Shown here piece by piece: positions 25,502-34,719 of a stretch of DNA of 64,000 nt. Below the pieces are notes generated by a model that worked only from the letters and a program-made list of their open reading frames with translations, searched no databases and was not told the origin of the DNA. The stretch is from Flavobacterium sp. N502536 (GTDB lineage Bacteria; Bacteroidota; Bacteroidia; Flavobacteriales; Flavobacteriaceae). Position 1 is the stretch's first letter, and each line of letters opens with the position of its first letter. A program made the position numbers and the translations under genes. The DNA is taken from the NCBI RefSeq assembly GCF_025947345.1, contig NZ_CP110011.1, positions 186,001-250,000 on the forward strand, given 5' to 3'.

Positions 25502-25579
25502 AAATACTACAGAGAGCTTTCTTGATGAGTTTCTCTAAATGAATAATTACTTTTTTTGATATTTTGAGTAATTATAACC

Positions 25580-25611
25580 AAAAGCGATTGTTTTCGGACA
25601 GTCGCTTTTTT
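25580..25611 (+). terminator. Intrinsic terminator of the encapsulin operon
   Basis: AAAAGCGATTGT pairs with ACAGTCGCTTTT (one T-G), followed by TT. It lies 78 bases after the desulfurase stop. Confidence 0.8.
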
Positions 25612-25877
25612 GCATTAAAAAAAGCACGCAAAACCAATAGTCATCCAAACCAAAACAGCATACTTGTTAAAACAAAACATTTAATTCAAACAAAAACAAA
25701 CAATACTAATGTATGATTAAACAAAATAACCCTTGCTTCAACAAAAGAATCAATTCTTATTAAAAAGTTACAGATATTACAAAAATGATTATTTATGTGA
25801 TTTTTATTGTTAATTAAGAACAATCCTTTAACAATAAATTATGATATTTGAAAGAACTAATCCAAATATATTAAAAA

Positions 25878-28800
25878 ATGAAAACCAATTTTAAGCTATT
25901 TATGGGGCTATTGTTAGCATTATTTGTACAAATAGCCAATGCACAGGAAGAATCTATTACGGGTAAGGTTACAGATTCAAAACGAAACCCGCTTCCGGGA
26001 GTAAACATCGTCGTAAAAGGAACCAAAACCAGTACTCAAACTGATTTTGACGGGAATTTTAAGATCACAGCAAAAAAAGGAGACATCCTTTCTGTGAGTT
26101 ATGTAAGCTTTACGACAGTACTTGTTCCTGCTTCAAATTCGATGAACATTAAGCTCACCGAAACTCAAAACGAACTTGAAGCTGTCATGGTTGTAGGTTA
26201 TGGAACACAGACCAAAAAGAATCTAACGGACAATATTGCTCGTGTTACCGCAAAAGACATCCAGCAAATCCCCGTTTCAAACGTGCAAAACGCGTTGGTT
26301 GGTAAACTTGCCGGTGTACAAATTACGCAGACAAATGGTAAAGTCGAAGGAGGAATAAACATTAGAGTTCGTGGTGCTGCCAGTATAAGTGCAGGTACAC
26401 AGCCCTTATATGTTTTAGACGGAATTCCGTTAATTACAGACGACGAATCCAGCAACGGAGCTCCAACAAACCCGTTACTGACTTTAAGTCCGAACGAAAT
26501 TGAGTCTATTGATGTATTAAAAGATGCATCATCGGCAGCTATCTACGGGGCACGTGGAGCCAACGGAGTTATAATCATCACCACCAAAAAGGGAAAAGAA
26601 GGCAAAGGAACTTTCTCCCTTAATTTCTCGCAAGGGGTTAGTGAACCTACTCACAAAAGAAAATGGCTTAATGCCAAACAATATGTGGAATTAATACGTG
26701 AAGCAGGAAAAAATGCTAATGATTTAGCAGCTGTAGACGAAGAACTGGAAAAACTGTCTCTGGGAACAGACTGGAGAAACGGAGAAATTGATACCGACTG
26801 GCAGGCTATTGCTTTTCAGTCAGGATTTACAACCGATGCCGATTTTTCGGTTTCTGGTGGAAACGATAAAACAAGGTATTTCTTTTCCGGAGCCTACAAC
26901 AATACAACCGGTATTATCGACAGCAATCATCTGGAAAGAATAACAGGAAGGTCCAACATATCACATAAGGTATCGGATCGTTTTACAGCCGGAATGAATA
27001 TTGGTTTTTCAAGAGCAGTCATCGACAGGGTTCAGGATGACAACTCCTTTGTAACACCTATGCAAGCTGTAGCTCAGGCTCCTATATCTCCGGCAAGACT
27101 AGCAGACGGAAAAGCAAATCCAAACACAGAATACGCCAACTATTTATTGGAAAAAGACAATGCTTTCTGGAAAACCGTAATGCGCAGACTTACCGGAAAA
27201 GTGTATGGCGAACTAAAATTAGTACAAGGTCTGAAATTAAATTCTGATTTCTCTTATGATTATTTATCTCAGACTGAAGACTACTGGCAAGGCAAAAACT
27301 CCCCGTTTATGGCGACAAGCGGTGCTGTATTTGCTTCTTCCGTAAATACCGAAAATTATGTATTCAGCAACTACTTTACTTACGACAAAACATTTGCCGA
27401 AAAACACGTTTTGAATGTTGTGGCCGGTATGGAACTTAACAAATACAACCGAAGATATCAGGATGTAAACAGCATCTACTTCCCTAATGACGGTTTTCAG
27501 ACTATTGATGGTGGAGCCGAAGTTAATGAAGGTCATGGAAAGCAACAGGACTACACCTTTGTTTCTCAATTCGGAAGGCTGAATTATGCTTTTGACGGCA
27601 AATATCTTTTCAAAGCCAGTATTCGTCGTGACGGTTCTTCCCGTTTTGGAAAAAACGAACGTTTTGGGGTTTTCCCGGCCTTATCTGCCGGTTGGATCGT
27701 ATCACAGGAAAGTTTTCTAAAAGAAAATCCGGTTCTGACCTATTTAAAAGTAAAAGGAAGCTGGGGTAAACTGGGAAATGCCGAAATTGGAAACTTTGCT
27801 TCACGTCAATTGTACATGCCAAATCCGTATAACTTAAAATCAGGATTAACATTTGACCAACCTGGAAATGATAATTTAACCTGGGAAAAATCGACTCAAA
27901 TTGATTTTGGTACAGAACTGGGCTTTTTAAATAAAATTACATTTGAAGCCGATTACTATCAAAAAGATACCGACGGATTGCTGTTTGATGTGCCGCTTCC
28001 AAAAAGTGCCGGTGCCGGTGATTATGGGACCGTCAGCAAAAACATTGGAAAAATTAGAAGTAGTGGTTTTGAATTCACTTTGAACACCAAAAACATCACC
28101 ACCGAAAATTTTACCTGGACAACAAGCTTCAATTTAACCACCAACCAGTCTAAAGTACAATCATTACCCAATAACAATACAGATGTAGTAGGTACTGTCA
28201 CCATTAACAGAGTTGGCGAAAACATTTCATCTTTCTATCTTGTTGAATACGCAGGAGTTGATCCGGCAAACGGAGATGCGCTTTTTGTAAAAAACAAAAA
28301 AAATGCCGACGGCAGTATTGATAAAAGTACAACCAACAAATATAGTGAAGCACAGAGAACAATTCTTGGAAATCCATTTCCAACATTAATGTCAGGCCTA
28401 ACTAATACTATCCTCTACAAAGGTTTTGACTTTACCTTTACTTTCCAGGGCGAATGGGGAGCAAGTATCTACAACACTGCGGGAATCTACCAGTCTACGG
28501 CAGCTGATTATTTTGACAACCAGACCTTAGACCAGTTAGACCGCTGGCAAAAACCGGGTGATATTACAAATGTACCTCAGGCGAGGTTTGGAGGTGCAAA
28601 CGGTACACAAGACTCAAGCCGTTATCTTGACAAATCTGATTTTGTGCGTCTAAGAAACCTGACTCTGGGCTATTCATTACCTAAAAAATCGGTAACCGAC
28701 ATGGGAATGAGCAGCTTAAGATTCTATCTGACAGCTGTAAACTTATTGACTTTCACCAACTATAAGGGTTCTGATCCTGAAGCGCGAAGAGATAATACTG

Positions 28801-28886
28801 TAAAAACGAGTCCTATTATTGGACAAGAATTTTATTCGGCTCCCCCTGCAAAAACTATCGCTATGGGAGTAAATATTAATTTTTAA
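25878..28886 (+). CDS. SusC/RagA-type TonB-dependent outer-membrane transporter
   Basis: A 1002-residue protein with a signal peptide (residues 1-22, ending IANAQ), a carboxypeptidase-D-like domain (GKVTDSKRNPLPGVNIVVKG), a plug with IRVRGAASI, SIDVLKDASSAAIYGARGANGV and IIITTKKGK, then the barrel ending in VNINF. It is divergent from the SusC at 10182 and not a recent copy. No sulfatase or glycosidase follows its SusD, so the ligand is unknown. The 266-base leader has no Cys-rich mini-ORF; an inverted repeat ATTGTT (25806-25811) / AACAAT (25819-25824) may be an operator. Confidence 0.93.
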   Translation: MKTNFKLFMGLLLALFVQIANAQEESITGKVTDSKRNPLPGVNIVVKGTKTSTQTDFDGNFKITAKKGDILSVSYVSFTTVLVPASNSMNIKLTETQNELEAVMVVGYGTQTKKNLTDNIARVTAKDIQQIPVSNVQNALVGKLAGVQITQTNGKVEGGINIRVRGAASISAGTQPLYVLDGIPLITDDESSNGAPTNPLLTLSPNEIESIDVLKDASSAAIYGARGANGVIIITTKKGKEGKGTFSLNFSQGVSEPTHKRKWLNAKQYVELIREAGKNANDLAAVDEELEKLSLGTDWRNGEIDTDWQAIAFQSGFTTDADFSVSGGNDKTRYFFSGAYNNTTGIIDSNHLERITGRSNISHKVSDRFTAGMNIGFSRAVIDRVQDDNSFVTPMQAVAQAPISPARLADGKANPNTEYANYLLEKDNAFWKTVMRRLTGKVYGELKLVQGLKLNSDFSYDYLSQTEDYWQGKNSPFMATSGAVFASSVNTENYVFSNYFTYDKTFAEKHVLNVVAGMELNKYNRRYQDVNSIYFPNDGFQTIDGGAEVNEGHGKQQDYTFVSQFGRLNYAFDGKYLFKASIRRDGSSRFGKNERFGVFPALSAGWIVSQESFLKENPVLTYLKVKGSWGKLGNAEIGNFASRQLYMPNPYNLKSGLTFDQPGNDNLTWEKSTQIDFGTELGFLNKITFEADYYQKDTDGLLFDVPLPKSAGAGDYGTVSKNIGKIRSSGFEFTLNTKNITTENFTWTTSFNLTTNQSKVQSLPNNNTDVVGTVTINRVGENISSFYLVEYAGVDPANGDALFVKNKKNADGSIDKSTTNKYSEAQRTILGNPFPTLMSGLTNTILYKGFDFTFTFQGEWGASIYNTAGIYQSTAADYFDNQTLDQLDRWQKPGDITNVPQARFGGANGTQDSSRYLDKSDFVRLRNLTLGYSLPKKSVTDMGMSSLRFYLTAVNLLTFTNYKGSDPEARRDNTVKTSPIIGQEFYSAPPAKTIAMGVNINF

Positions 28887-28896
28887 ATCGATCAAA

Positions 28897-30294
28897 ATGA
28901 AATCAAATACTATAGCACTATTGATACTTTTTACCGTCTTTTTTACAAGCTGTCAAGACGAATTAAATGTAGAACCAAAGCAAAGGGAAGACGCTTCTAT
29001 AACTTTAAGTACGGAAGAAGGCATCACCAACGTACTAACCGGAACATACGCTCTTGCCGCAAGAGGAAATGCCTATGGGGGAAGAATCTTAGCTTATGCT
29101 GAATTATTGGGAGTAACAGGTGTCAACGCAACTACCGATTTTAGATTTAGAGGGAGTTTCAGCGAATTAAGACAAATATACCTCAAACAAATGCAGGCCG
29201 ACAATGGAATCCTTACAGGAACCTACTCCAGAAGTTACGAGATTATAAACGCCGCCAATACCGTTATCGAGAATATCAGCAAAGTAAAAGACCCTGCCAA
29301 ACAAAGTCGAATGATTGGTGAAGCCAATTTTTTAAGATCACTTGCCTATTTCGATCTGGTGCGATTCTTTGCCAAACCTTATGTTAGTGGTCAGGCTAAC
29401 AATCAATTAGGAGTGGTGATAAGACCTAACGCCATTTATGATTTCAATGCCGATTTATCCAAAGAAAGAAGTACGGTAGACGAAGTGTACAAAGTAATTA
29501 TTGACGGATTAAACATTGCTTATACCAATCTGCCTAAAGACAATAGTTTTTATGCCGATAAATACGCGGCAAAAGCACTATTGGCAAGAGTATATCTGCA
29601 ACAAGGTAACTATGCTCAGGCAAGAGATGCTGCAGATGACGTGATCAAAAATAGCGGTCACTCTCTTTCAAAAAAATACGCAGATGCCTTTAATCATGAT
29701 ACCGATCAGGCCGAAGATGTGTTTGCCATACAAATTACAAAACAAACCGGAGTGAATGATGTCGTTACCTTTTATGCAGCAGAAGACAACGGAGGCCGCG
29801 GAGGTGATATTTCGATCCGATCTCCTTATCTGGACAAATTTACAGATCCAAATGACGATCGTGCAAAATTCAATTATGTAAATCCAGCGAACGACCGTAT
29901 ACTCACACTAAAATTCACCAATCAGTTTGCGAATGTTGGCGTAATTCGTCTGGCCGAAATGTATCTAATCAGAGCCGAGGGAAATTTACAGGCCGCAACA
30001 ACAGTAGGCAACACTCCTCTTGACGACATCAATATCGTTAGAACAAGAGCCAATGCTAAAAATTTAAGCACAGTAACCCTTGATAGTATTTTATTGGAAC
30101 GTCAATTAGAATTAGGCATGGAAGGATTTTTAATTCACGATATTCGTAGAACCAAACGTTCCATTGATGTAAGCAGCGATGGCGATGGCACTGAATTGTT
30201 ACTTTATGATGCTAATGAATTGGTATTCCCTATTCCGATTTCAGAAATGGATGCCAACAAAAAAATCACTCAAAATCCGGGTTATATCAAGTAA
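28897..30294 (+). CDS. SusD/RagB-type nutrient-binding lipoprotein
   Basis: A 465-residue partner of the preceding SusC, 10 bases downstream. It has a lipoprotein signal with FFTSC (Cys19), SusD-fold helices (IGEANFLRSLAYFDLVRFFAKPY) and the C-terminal LERQLELGMEGFLIHDIRRT segment, ending KITQNPGYIK. A terminator follows at once, so this is a two-gene operon. Confidence 0.92.
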   Translation: MKSNTIALLILFTVFFTSCQDELNVEPKQREDASITLSTEEGITNVLTGTYALAARGNAYGGRILAYAELLGVTGVNATTDFRFRGSFSELRQIYLKQMQADNGILTGTYSRSYEIINAANTVIENISKVKDPAKQSRMIGEANFLRSLAYFDLVRFFAKPYVSGQANNQLGVVIRPNAIYDFNADLSKERSTVDEVYKVIIDGLNIAYTNLPKDNSFYADKYAAKALLARVYLQQGNYAQARDAADDVIKNSGHSLSKKYADAFNHDTDQAEDVFAIQITKQTGVNDVVTFYAAEDNGGRGGDISIRSPYLDKFTDPNDDRAKFNYVNPANDRILTLKFTNQFANVGVIRLAEMYLIRAEGNLQAATTVGNTPLDDINIVRTRANAKNLSTVTLDSILLERQLELGMEGFLIHDIRRTKRSIDVSSDGDGTELLLYDANELVFPIPISEMDANKKITQNPGYIK

Positions 30295-30307
30295 AATAGT
30301 AGTCCAA

Positions 30308-30337
30308 AAAAAAACATCCCGCCAGGCGGGATGTTTT
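30308..30337. terminator. Bidirectional terminator between susD and rocD
   Basis: CATCCCG / CGGGATG stem around CCAGG, flanked by an A-run upstream and a T-run downstream, so it can act in both directions between convergent genes. Confidence 0.88.
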
Positions 30338-30358
30338 TACATACTAAAATCAAAAAAA

Positions 30359-31612
30359 TTAATTTTTGAAGTCGTTCAGTGATTTCTCGATAATTTCAAG
30401 ACATTCCTGAATTTGAGTTTCTGTCATCACCAATGGCGGTGCCAGTCTGATTTTATTTCCATGTGTTGGTTTTGCCAATAATCCGTTATCTCTGAATTTA
30501 AGGCAAATTTCCCAGGCCAGATCCGAATCTTCACCACAATTAATTACAATTGCATTCAATAAACCTTTACCGCGAACCAGTGTAATTAAGTCGTTACGCT
30601 CTGCAATTTCATTTAAGCCTTTTCTTAAAATTATTCCCAGGCGTTCTGCATTTTCGGCAAGATTTTCTTCTTTTACCACTTCAAGAGCAGCGATTGCAAC
30701 CGCAGCCGCAACAGGATTTCCTCCAAAAGTAGATCCGTGTTGTCCCGGTTTAATCACATTCATGATTTCATCATTACACAATACTGCCGATACAGGATAT
30801 ACTCCGCCAGAAATTGCTTTACCCAAAATTAAAATATCAGGCTGCACATTTTCATGGTGTACCGCCAATAATTTTCCGGTACGGGCAATTCCGGTTTGAA
30901 CCTCATCAGCAATAAACAAAACATTATGTTTTTCACACAAAGCTTTTGCTTTTGCCAAATATCCTTCAGAAGGCACATATACTCCGGCTTCTCCCTGAAT
31001 TGGTTCTACTAAAAACCCTGCAATATTTTTTGAGGACTCCAATGCGTTTTCAAGAGCATCCAGATTATCATATTCAATTTTTATAAATCCCTCCGTAAAA
31101 GGTCCGAAATTTTTACGTGCTCCCTCATCATTTGAAAATGAAATGATTGTCGTTGTTCTTCCGTGAAAATTGTTTTCGCAAACAATAACCTGAGCCTGGT
31201 TTTCAGGAATTCCTTTTACCTCATAAGCCCATTTTCTACATACTTTAAGCGCCGTTTCAACTGCTTCAGCACCTGTATTCATTGGAAGAACTTTATCAAA
31301 ACCAAAATATTTGGTTACGAATTCTTCGTAATTTCCTAATTTATCATTGTAAAAAGCACGGGAAGTCAGCGTAAGCTTTTGTGCCTGATCCACCATTGCT
31401 TTCACAATCTTAGGATGGCAGTGTCCTTGATTCACAGCAGAATAAGCAGACAAAAAATCAAAGTATTTTTTTCCGTCTACATCCCAAACATATACCCCTT
31501 CTCCTCTTTCTAACACAACAGGAAGCGGGTGATAATTGTGAGCTCCGTATTTATTTTCTTTTTCAATCAAAACCTCTGATTTTGACGATAGGCTATTTTC
31601 AGTATGAATCAT
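30359..31612 (-). CDS. rocD: Ornithine--oxo-acid transaminase
   Basis: A 417-residue class III PLP aminotransferase that converts ornithine and 2-oxoglutarate to glutamate semialdehyde and glutamate. Seen: [21 protein letters not shown], the Asp of [13 protein letters not shown] that contacts [21 protein letters not shown] with the Schiff-base Lys, and [11 protein letters not shown]. Length and order match RocD. A TACTTTTG promoter box lies on the minus strand at 31640-31647, close to the ATG. The divergent Lrp-type regulator 252 bases away probably controls it. Confidence 0.93.
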   Translation of the reverse strand: MIHTENSLSSKSEVLIEKENKYGAHNYHPLPVVLERGEGVYVWDVDGKKYFDFLSAYSAVNQGHCHPKIVKAMVDQAQKLTLTSRAFYNDKLGNYEEFVTKYFGFDKVLPMNTGAEAVETALKVCRKWAYEVKGIPENQAQVIVCENNFHGRTTTIISFSNDEGARKNFGPFTEGFIKIEYDNLDALENALESSKNIAGFLVEPIQGEAGVYVPSEGYLAKAKALCEKHNVLFIADEVQTGIARTGKLLAVHHENVQPDILILGKAISGGVYPVSAVLCNDEIMNVIKPGQHGSTFGGNPVAAAVAIAALEVVKEENLAENAERLGIILRKGLNEIAERNDLITLVRGKGLLNAIVINCGEDSDLAWEICLKFRDNGLLAKPTHGNKIRLAPPLVMTETQIQECLEIIEKSLNDFKN

Positions 31613-31864
31613 GATCTTTTATTTTATTTATAGAAAACGCAAAAGTATTAAAAATTATTCATTACTGATAATAAAATCTATTTTTTGACTTTAAAAATCG
31701 TTTAAAAAGTCAAAACTAAAACTTTTTATCTTTAAAAAAATCAAATTCACTTATTACATGATGCATTTTTTAACTCTTATAATTAAAAAAAATAATTACT
31801 TTTATAAATGTAAAAATCGTACCCCGTGTTTGGGGATGGTTAAGTTTTAACACAATTTAAAAGA

Positions 31865-32317
31865 ATGGATATATTAGACGAATTTGATATTAGCATCATT
31901 AAAGAATTAGAAAAAGACGGAAGAATGGCTTTTTCTGCCATTGCTGCAAATTTGAAAATATCAAACACTATGGTGCATCAGCGTATTAACCGAATGATCG
32001 AGCAAGGTGTAATTGCTGGCATCAAACCTATAATCCAAGAGAAAAACATCGGTTATGACTGGGCTTCTTTTACGGGAATCACCCTGAATAAGGATTCTGA
32101 CTCTGATCGAATTATTGAAGAATTAAAGGGAATTCCTGAAATCACCGAATGTTATTACGTAACAGGGTCCTTTACGCTTTACATCAAAATTATCGCAAAA
32201 AATCACGAACACATGCGCCGAATCCTCTACGAAAAAATCGACGGGATTCCCGGCATTGCCAAAACCGACTCGATTATAGAGTTAGGTTGTGCTTTCAAGC
32301 GTAATATTTCTTTATAA
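31865..32317 (+). CDS. Lrp/AsnC-family transcriptional regulator
   Basis: 150 residues. The N-terminal winged helix reads DEFDISIIKELEKDGRMAFSAIAANLKISNTMVHQRINRMIEQGVI. The C-terminal RAM ligand domain has ITECYYVTGSFTLYIKI and ends with IIELGCAFKRNISL. Such regulators respond to amino acids as dimers or octamers. Divergent to rocD, so control of ornithine/arginine catabolism is the natural inference. A GC-rich CCCC/GGGG mini-stem in its leader (about 31822-31835) may be part of an operator or leader. Confidence 0.88.
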   Translation: MDILDEFDISIIKELEKDGRMAFSAIAANLKISNTMVHQRINRMIEQGVIAGIKPIIQEKNIGYDWASFTGITLNKDSDSDRIIEELKGIPEITECYYVTGSFTLYIKIIAKNHEHMRRILYEKIDGIPGIAKTDSIIELGCAFKRNISL

Positions 32318-32338
32318 TCATTTTCTAAATTTGAAACG

Positions 32339-33853
32339 ATGGTATTACGAAAACTACTTTTGCTTGCTTTACTTAGCTCCAAGTCAGTCCTGTTTTCACA
32401 AACCGTTGTTTCCAATCCGTCAAAAAGTGATTTTTCACCCACGCTTTCTTTTTTAGCTTCCGACTGGATGCAGGGCCGCGGCACCACTCAAAAGGGCGCT
32501 TTTATGGCCTCGGAATACATCGCCTCCATGATGGGATTATACCAGTTGGTTCCATATGATACTGTATCTGGCTATTATCAGAATTTTAAAATTGCAGAGC
32601 ACACGGTAAAAAAAGTCACACTTGAAGTAAAAAAAGGAGCTAACGAAATCTTTTCACTTTCTCCTGAAACTGATTTTCAGGTCACTCCCATTGCGCAATC
32701 CATTCAAAAAGAAGCGCAAGTCGTTTTTGCGGGTTATGGACTGAGCCTGCCACAGGAAAAGTATGACGACTACAAAAATCAAAATGTAAAAGATAAAATT
32801 GTTATCGTTCTCCGAGGATTTCCAGGGCATCAGGACAGCACCTCTGCATCTTATCAAAAATTAAAAAAAAACTATCCCGACACAGACAATCTGAATGAAA
32901 TCAAGCTTCAGACCGCGATCGATAAAGGCGCAATAGCATTAATCTTTGTTGATGGAAAAAACGATATTAAATTTAAAAACAAAAAAGAAGATGTCATTTT
33001 TCATTCTCTGGAAAACCCAACTATTAGCTCGATTCCAGTTTTTAAAATAAGTAAATCAGCTGCCGATATTTTATTTACGCGCAACTCTATATCCTTAGAA
33101 GGTATTGAGAAAAAAGCAGCGCAAAAACTAACTGTTGCTTCCGCTCCACTAAAAAAAACAAAAATTAATTTCTCTGTCTATCTGCAATCCAAAACCTTTG
33201 CCGTCCGTAATGTATTAGGAATGATCCCCGGAAAAGACAGCAGCAAAACCATTATTGTGGGTGCACATTATGATCATTTAGGAATTAAAAATGATTCGAT
33301 TTTTAATGGTGCAGATGACAATGCCTCAGGGACTTCAGGGATGCTGGCGTTGGCAAAAAAATGGTCAGAATCAAACCTAAAACCGGAATACAACATTCTT
33401 TTTGCAGCCTGGACTGCCGAAGAAATGGGACTTTTAGGAAGTGAATATTTTGTTCAGAATTTGAATTTGAAAGATCAAAAAATCCTTCTCTGCATTAATA
33501 TGGATATGATTTCGAGAAGTGCACCCGAAGATAAAAAACATCGATTTTTGAGTATTGGAACCGAAAAAGAAACAGAGTATTTAAAGAAAATCGTTAGCGA
33601 AAGCAACGCTAAACTTCAAAATCCGTTTACGTTAGATTTATGGGAAACCAACGGACATTCCGGCAGTGATTATGCCTCATTTACCGCAAAAGGAATTCCT
33701 GTTTTGACTTTTTTCAGCGGCTTTCACGAAGATTACCACACCCCCGGAGATGTTGCTTCAAAAGTAGATTTAGATAAAATTCAGGATGTTTTGTTTATTG
33801 TAAACCATTCTCTTTTAAAATTCATTGAAACCAGCAAAACTAAACCAAAATAA
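32339..33853 (+). CDS. Exported M28-family zinc peptidase
   Basis: A 504-residue metallopeptidase with a signal peptide (first about 20 residues). A PA-like insert (VVFAGYGLSLPQEKYDDY) comes before the catalytic domain. Zinc and catalytic residues are visible in GAHYDHLG, NGADDNASGTSGM, WTAEEMGLLGS, CINMDMIS and FHEDYHTPGD. It probably releases N-terminal residues from exported peptides. It runs into the cyanophycinase-like gene after 3 bases and so forms an operon of exported hydrolases with 33857 and 34720. Confidence 0.9.
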   Translation: MVLRKLLLLALLSSKSVLFSQTVVSNPSKSDFSPTLSFLASDWMQGRGTTQKGAFMASEYIASMMGLYQLVPYDTVSGYYQNFKIAEHTVKKVTLEVKKGANEIFSLSPETDFQVTPIAQSIQKEAQVVFAGYGLSLPQEKYDDYKNQNVKDKIVIVLRGFPGHQDSTSASYQKLKKNYPDTDNLNEIKLQTAIDKGAIALIFVDGKNDIKFKNKKEDVIFHSLENPTISSIPVFKISKSAADILFTRNSISLEGIEKKAAQKLTVASAPLKKTKINFSVYLQSKTFAVRNVLGMIPGKDSSKTIIVGAHYDHLGIKNDSIFNGADDNASGTSGMLALAKKWSESNLKPEYNILFAAWTAEEMGLLGSEYFVQNLNLKDQKILLCINMDMISRSAPEDKKHRFLSIGTEKETEYLKKIVSESNAKLQNPFTLDLWETNGHSGSDYASFTAKGIPVLTFFSGFHEDYHTPGDVASKVDLDKIQDVLFIVNHSLLKFIETSKTKPK

Positions 33854-33856
33854 ACC

Positions 33857-34717
33857 ATGAAAAATCAGCTAATTTTTAAACTGACTCTTAGGATATTTAC
33901 ATCCCTGCTTTTTTTAGCTACCGGTTTTGTTCAGGCACAAACTCCTAAAGGGAGACTATTTATCATTGGCGGCGGTGATCGCTCTGATGCCTTAATGAAG
34001 CAGGTTTTGAGTGTGGCCGATTTATCCCAAAAGGATTATATCGTGGTTTTACCCATGTCGAGCGAAGAACCGGACAGCTCGTTTATTTTCTTCAAATCAC
34101 AGATGGTAAAACTAACACCCCATCCCATTGTGATGCTCAATTTCAACAAAGAAATGGCTCAGAATAAAAGGCTGGCAGATTCATTACAAAAAGCAAAACT
34201 GATTTTTATAAGCGGCGGAGATCAGACCCGTTTTATGAATGTCGTTCAAAACAGTCCGGTTAAAACGGCCATTCAAAAAGCCTATGAAAATGGAAGTACC
34301 ATTTCGGGAACAAGTGCCGGTGCAGCAGTAATGTCAGAGACAATGATCACGGGAAATCAGAAACTACAAAAAGAATATTCCGGAACCTTTGACAACATCC
34401 GCTACGATAATCTCGAAACCGCCGAAGGCTTAGGATTACTTCAAACCGCCATCATCGACCAACATTTTTTAAAAAGAAACCGCTACAACCGATTGCTATC
34501 GGCACTAGTTGAATTTCCTGCCCTGACCGGAATTGGAATTGACGAAAGTACCGCTATCATTGTTCGGAACAATCAGATTGAAGTTGCAGGTGAAAGCGAA
34601 GTAATTGTAGTTAAAAAACCAAAAGGAATCCTCAAATCCAAAAATAACAATCTCATTTCGATCGAAAATCTGCAAATGAGCATTTATACAGCCGGACAAA
34701 AATTTAATATCAAATAA
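33857..34717 (+). CDS. Cyanophycinase-like S51 serine peptidase
   Basis: 286 residues with a signal peptide ending FVQAQ. Family signatures are LFIIGGGDRSD, FISGGDQTRFM and the nucleophile elbow ISGTSAGAAVMSE. Cyanophycinases cleave beta-Asp-Arg polymers, and homologues in non-cyanobacteria act on other isoaspartyl peptides. No cyanophycin synthetase is in the window, so an external substrate is likely. It is 2 bases from the acylase gene. Confidence 0.88.
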   Translation: MKNQLIFKLTLRIFTSLLFLATGFVQAQTPKGRLFIIGGGDRSDALMKQVLSVADLSQKDYIVVLPMSSEEPDSSFIFFKSQMVKLTPHPIVMLNFNKEMAQNKRLADSLQKAKLIFISGGDQTRFMNVVQNSPVKTAIQKAYENGSTISGTSAGAAVMSETMITGNQKLQKEYSGTFDNIRYDNLETAEGLGLLQTAIIDQHFLKRNRYNRLLSALVEFPALTGIGIDESTAIIVRNNQIEVAGESEVIVVKKPKGILKSKNNNLISIENLQMSIYTAGQKFNIK

Positions 34718-34719
34718 GC

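Noticed and set aside
25806-25824. ATTGTT/AACAAT inverted repeat before the second SusC
   Set aside because: Short and AT-rich; such repeats are frequent by chance here, so it is mentioned only in the gene entry.
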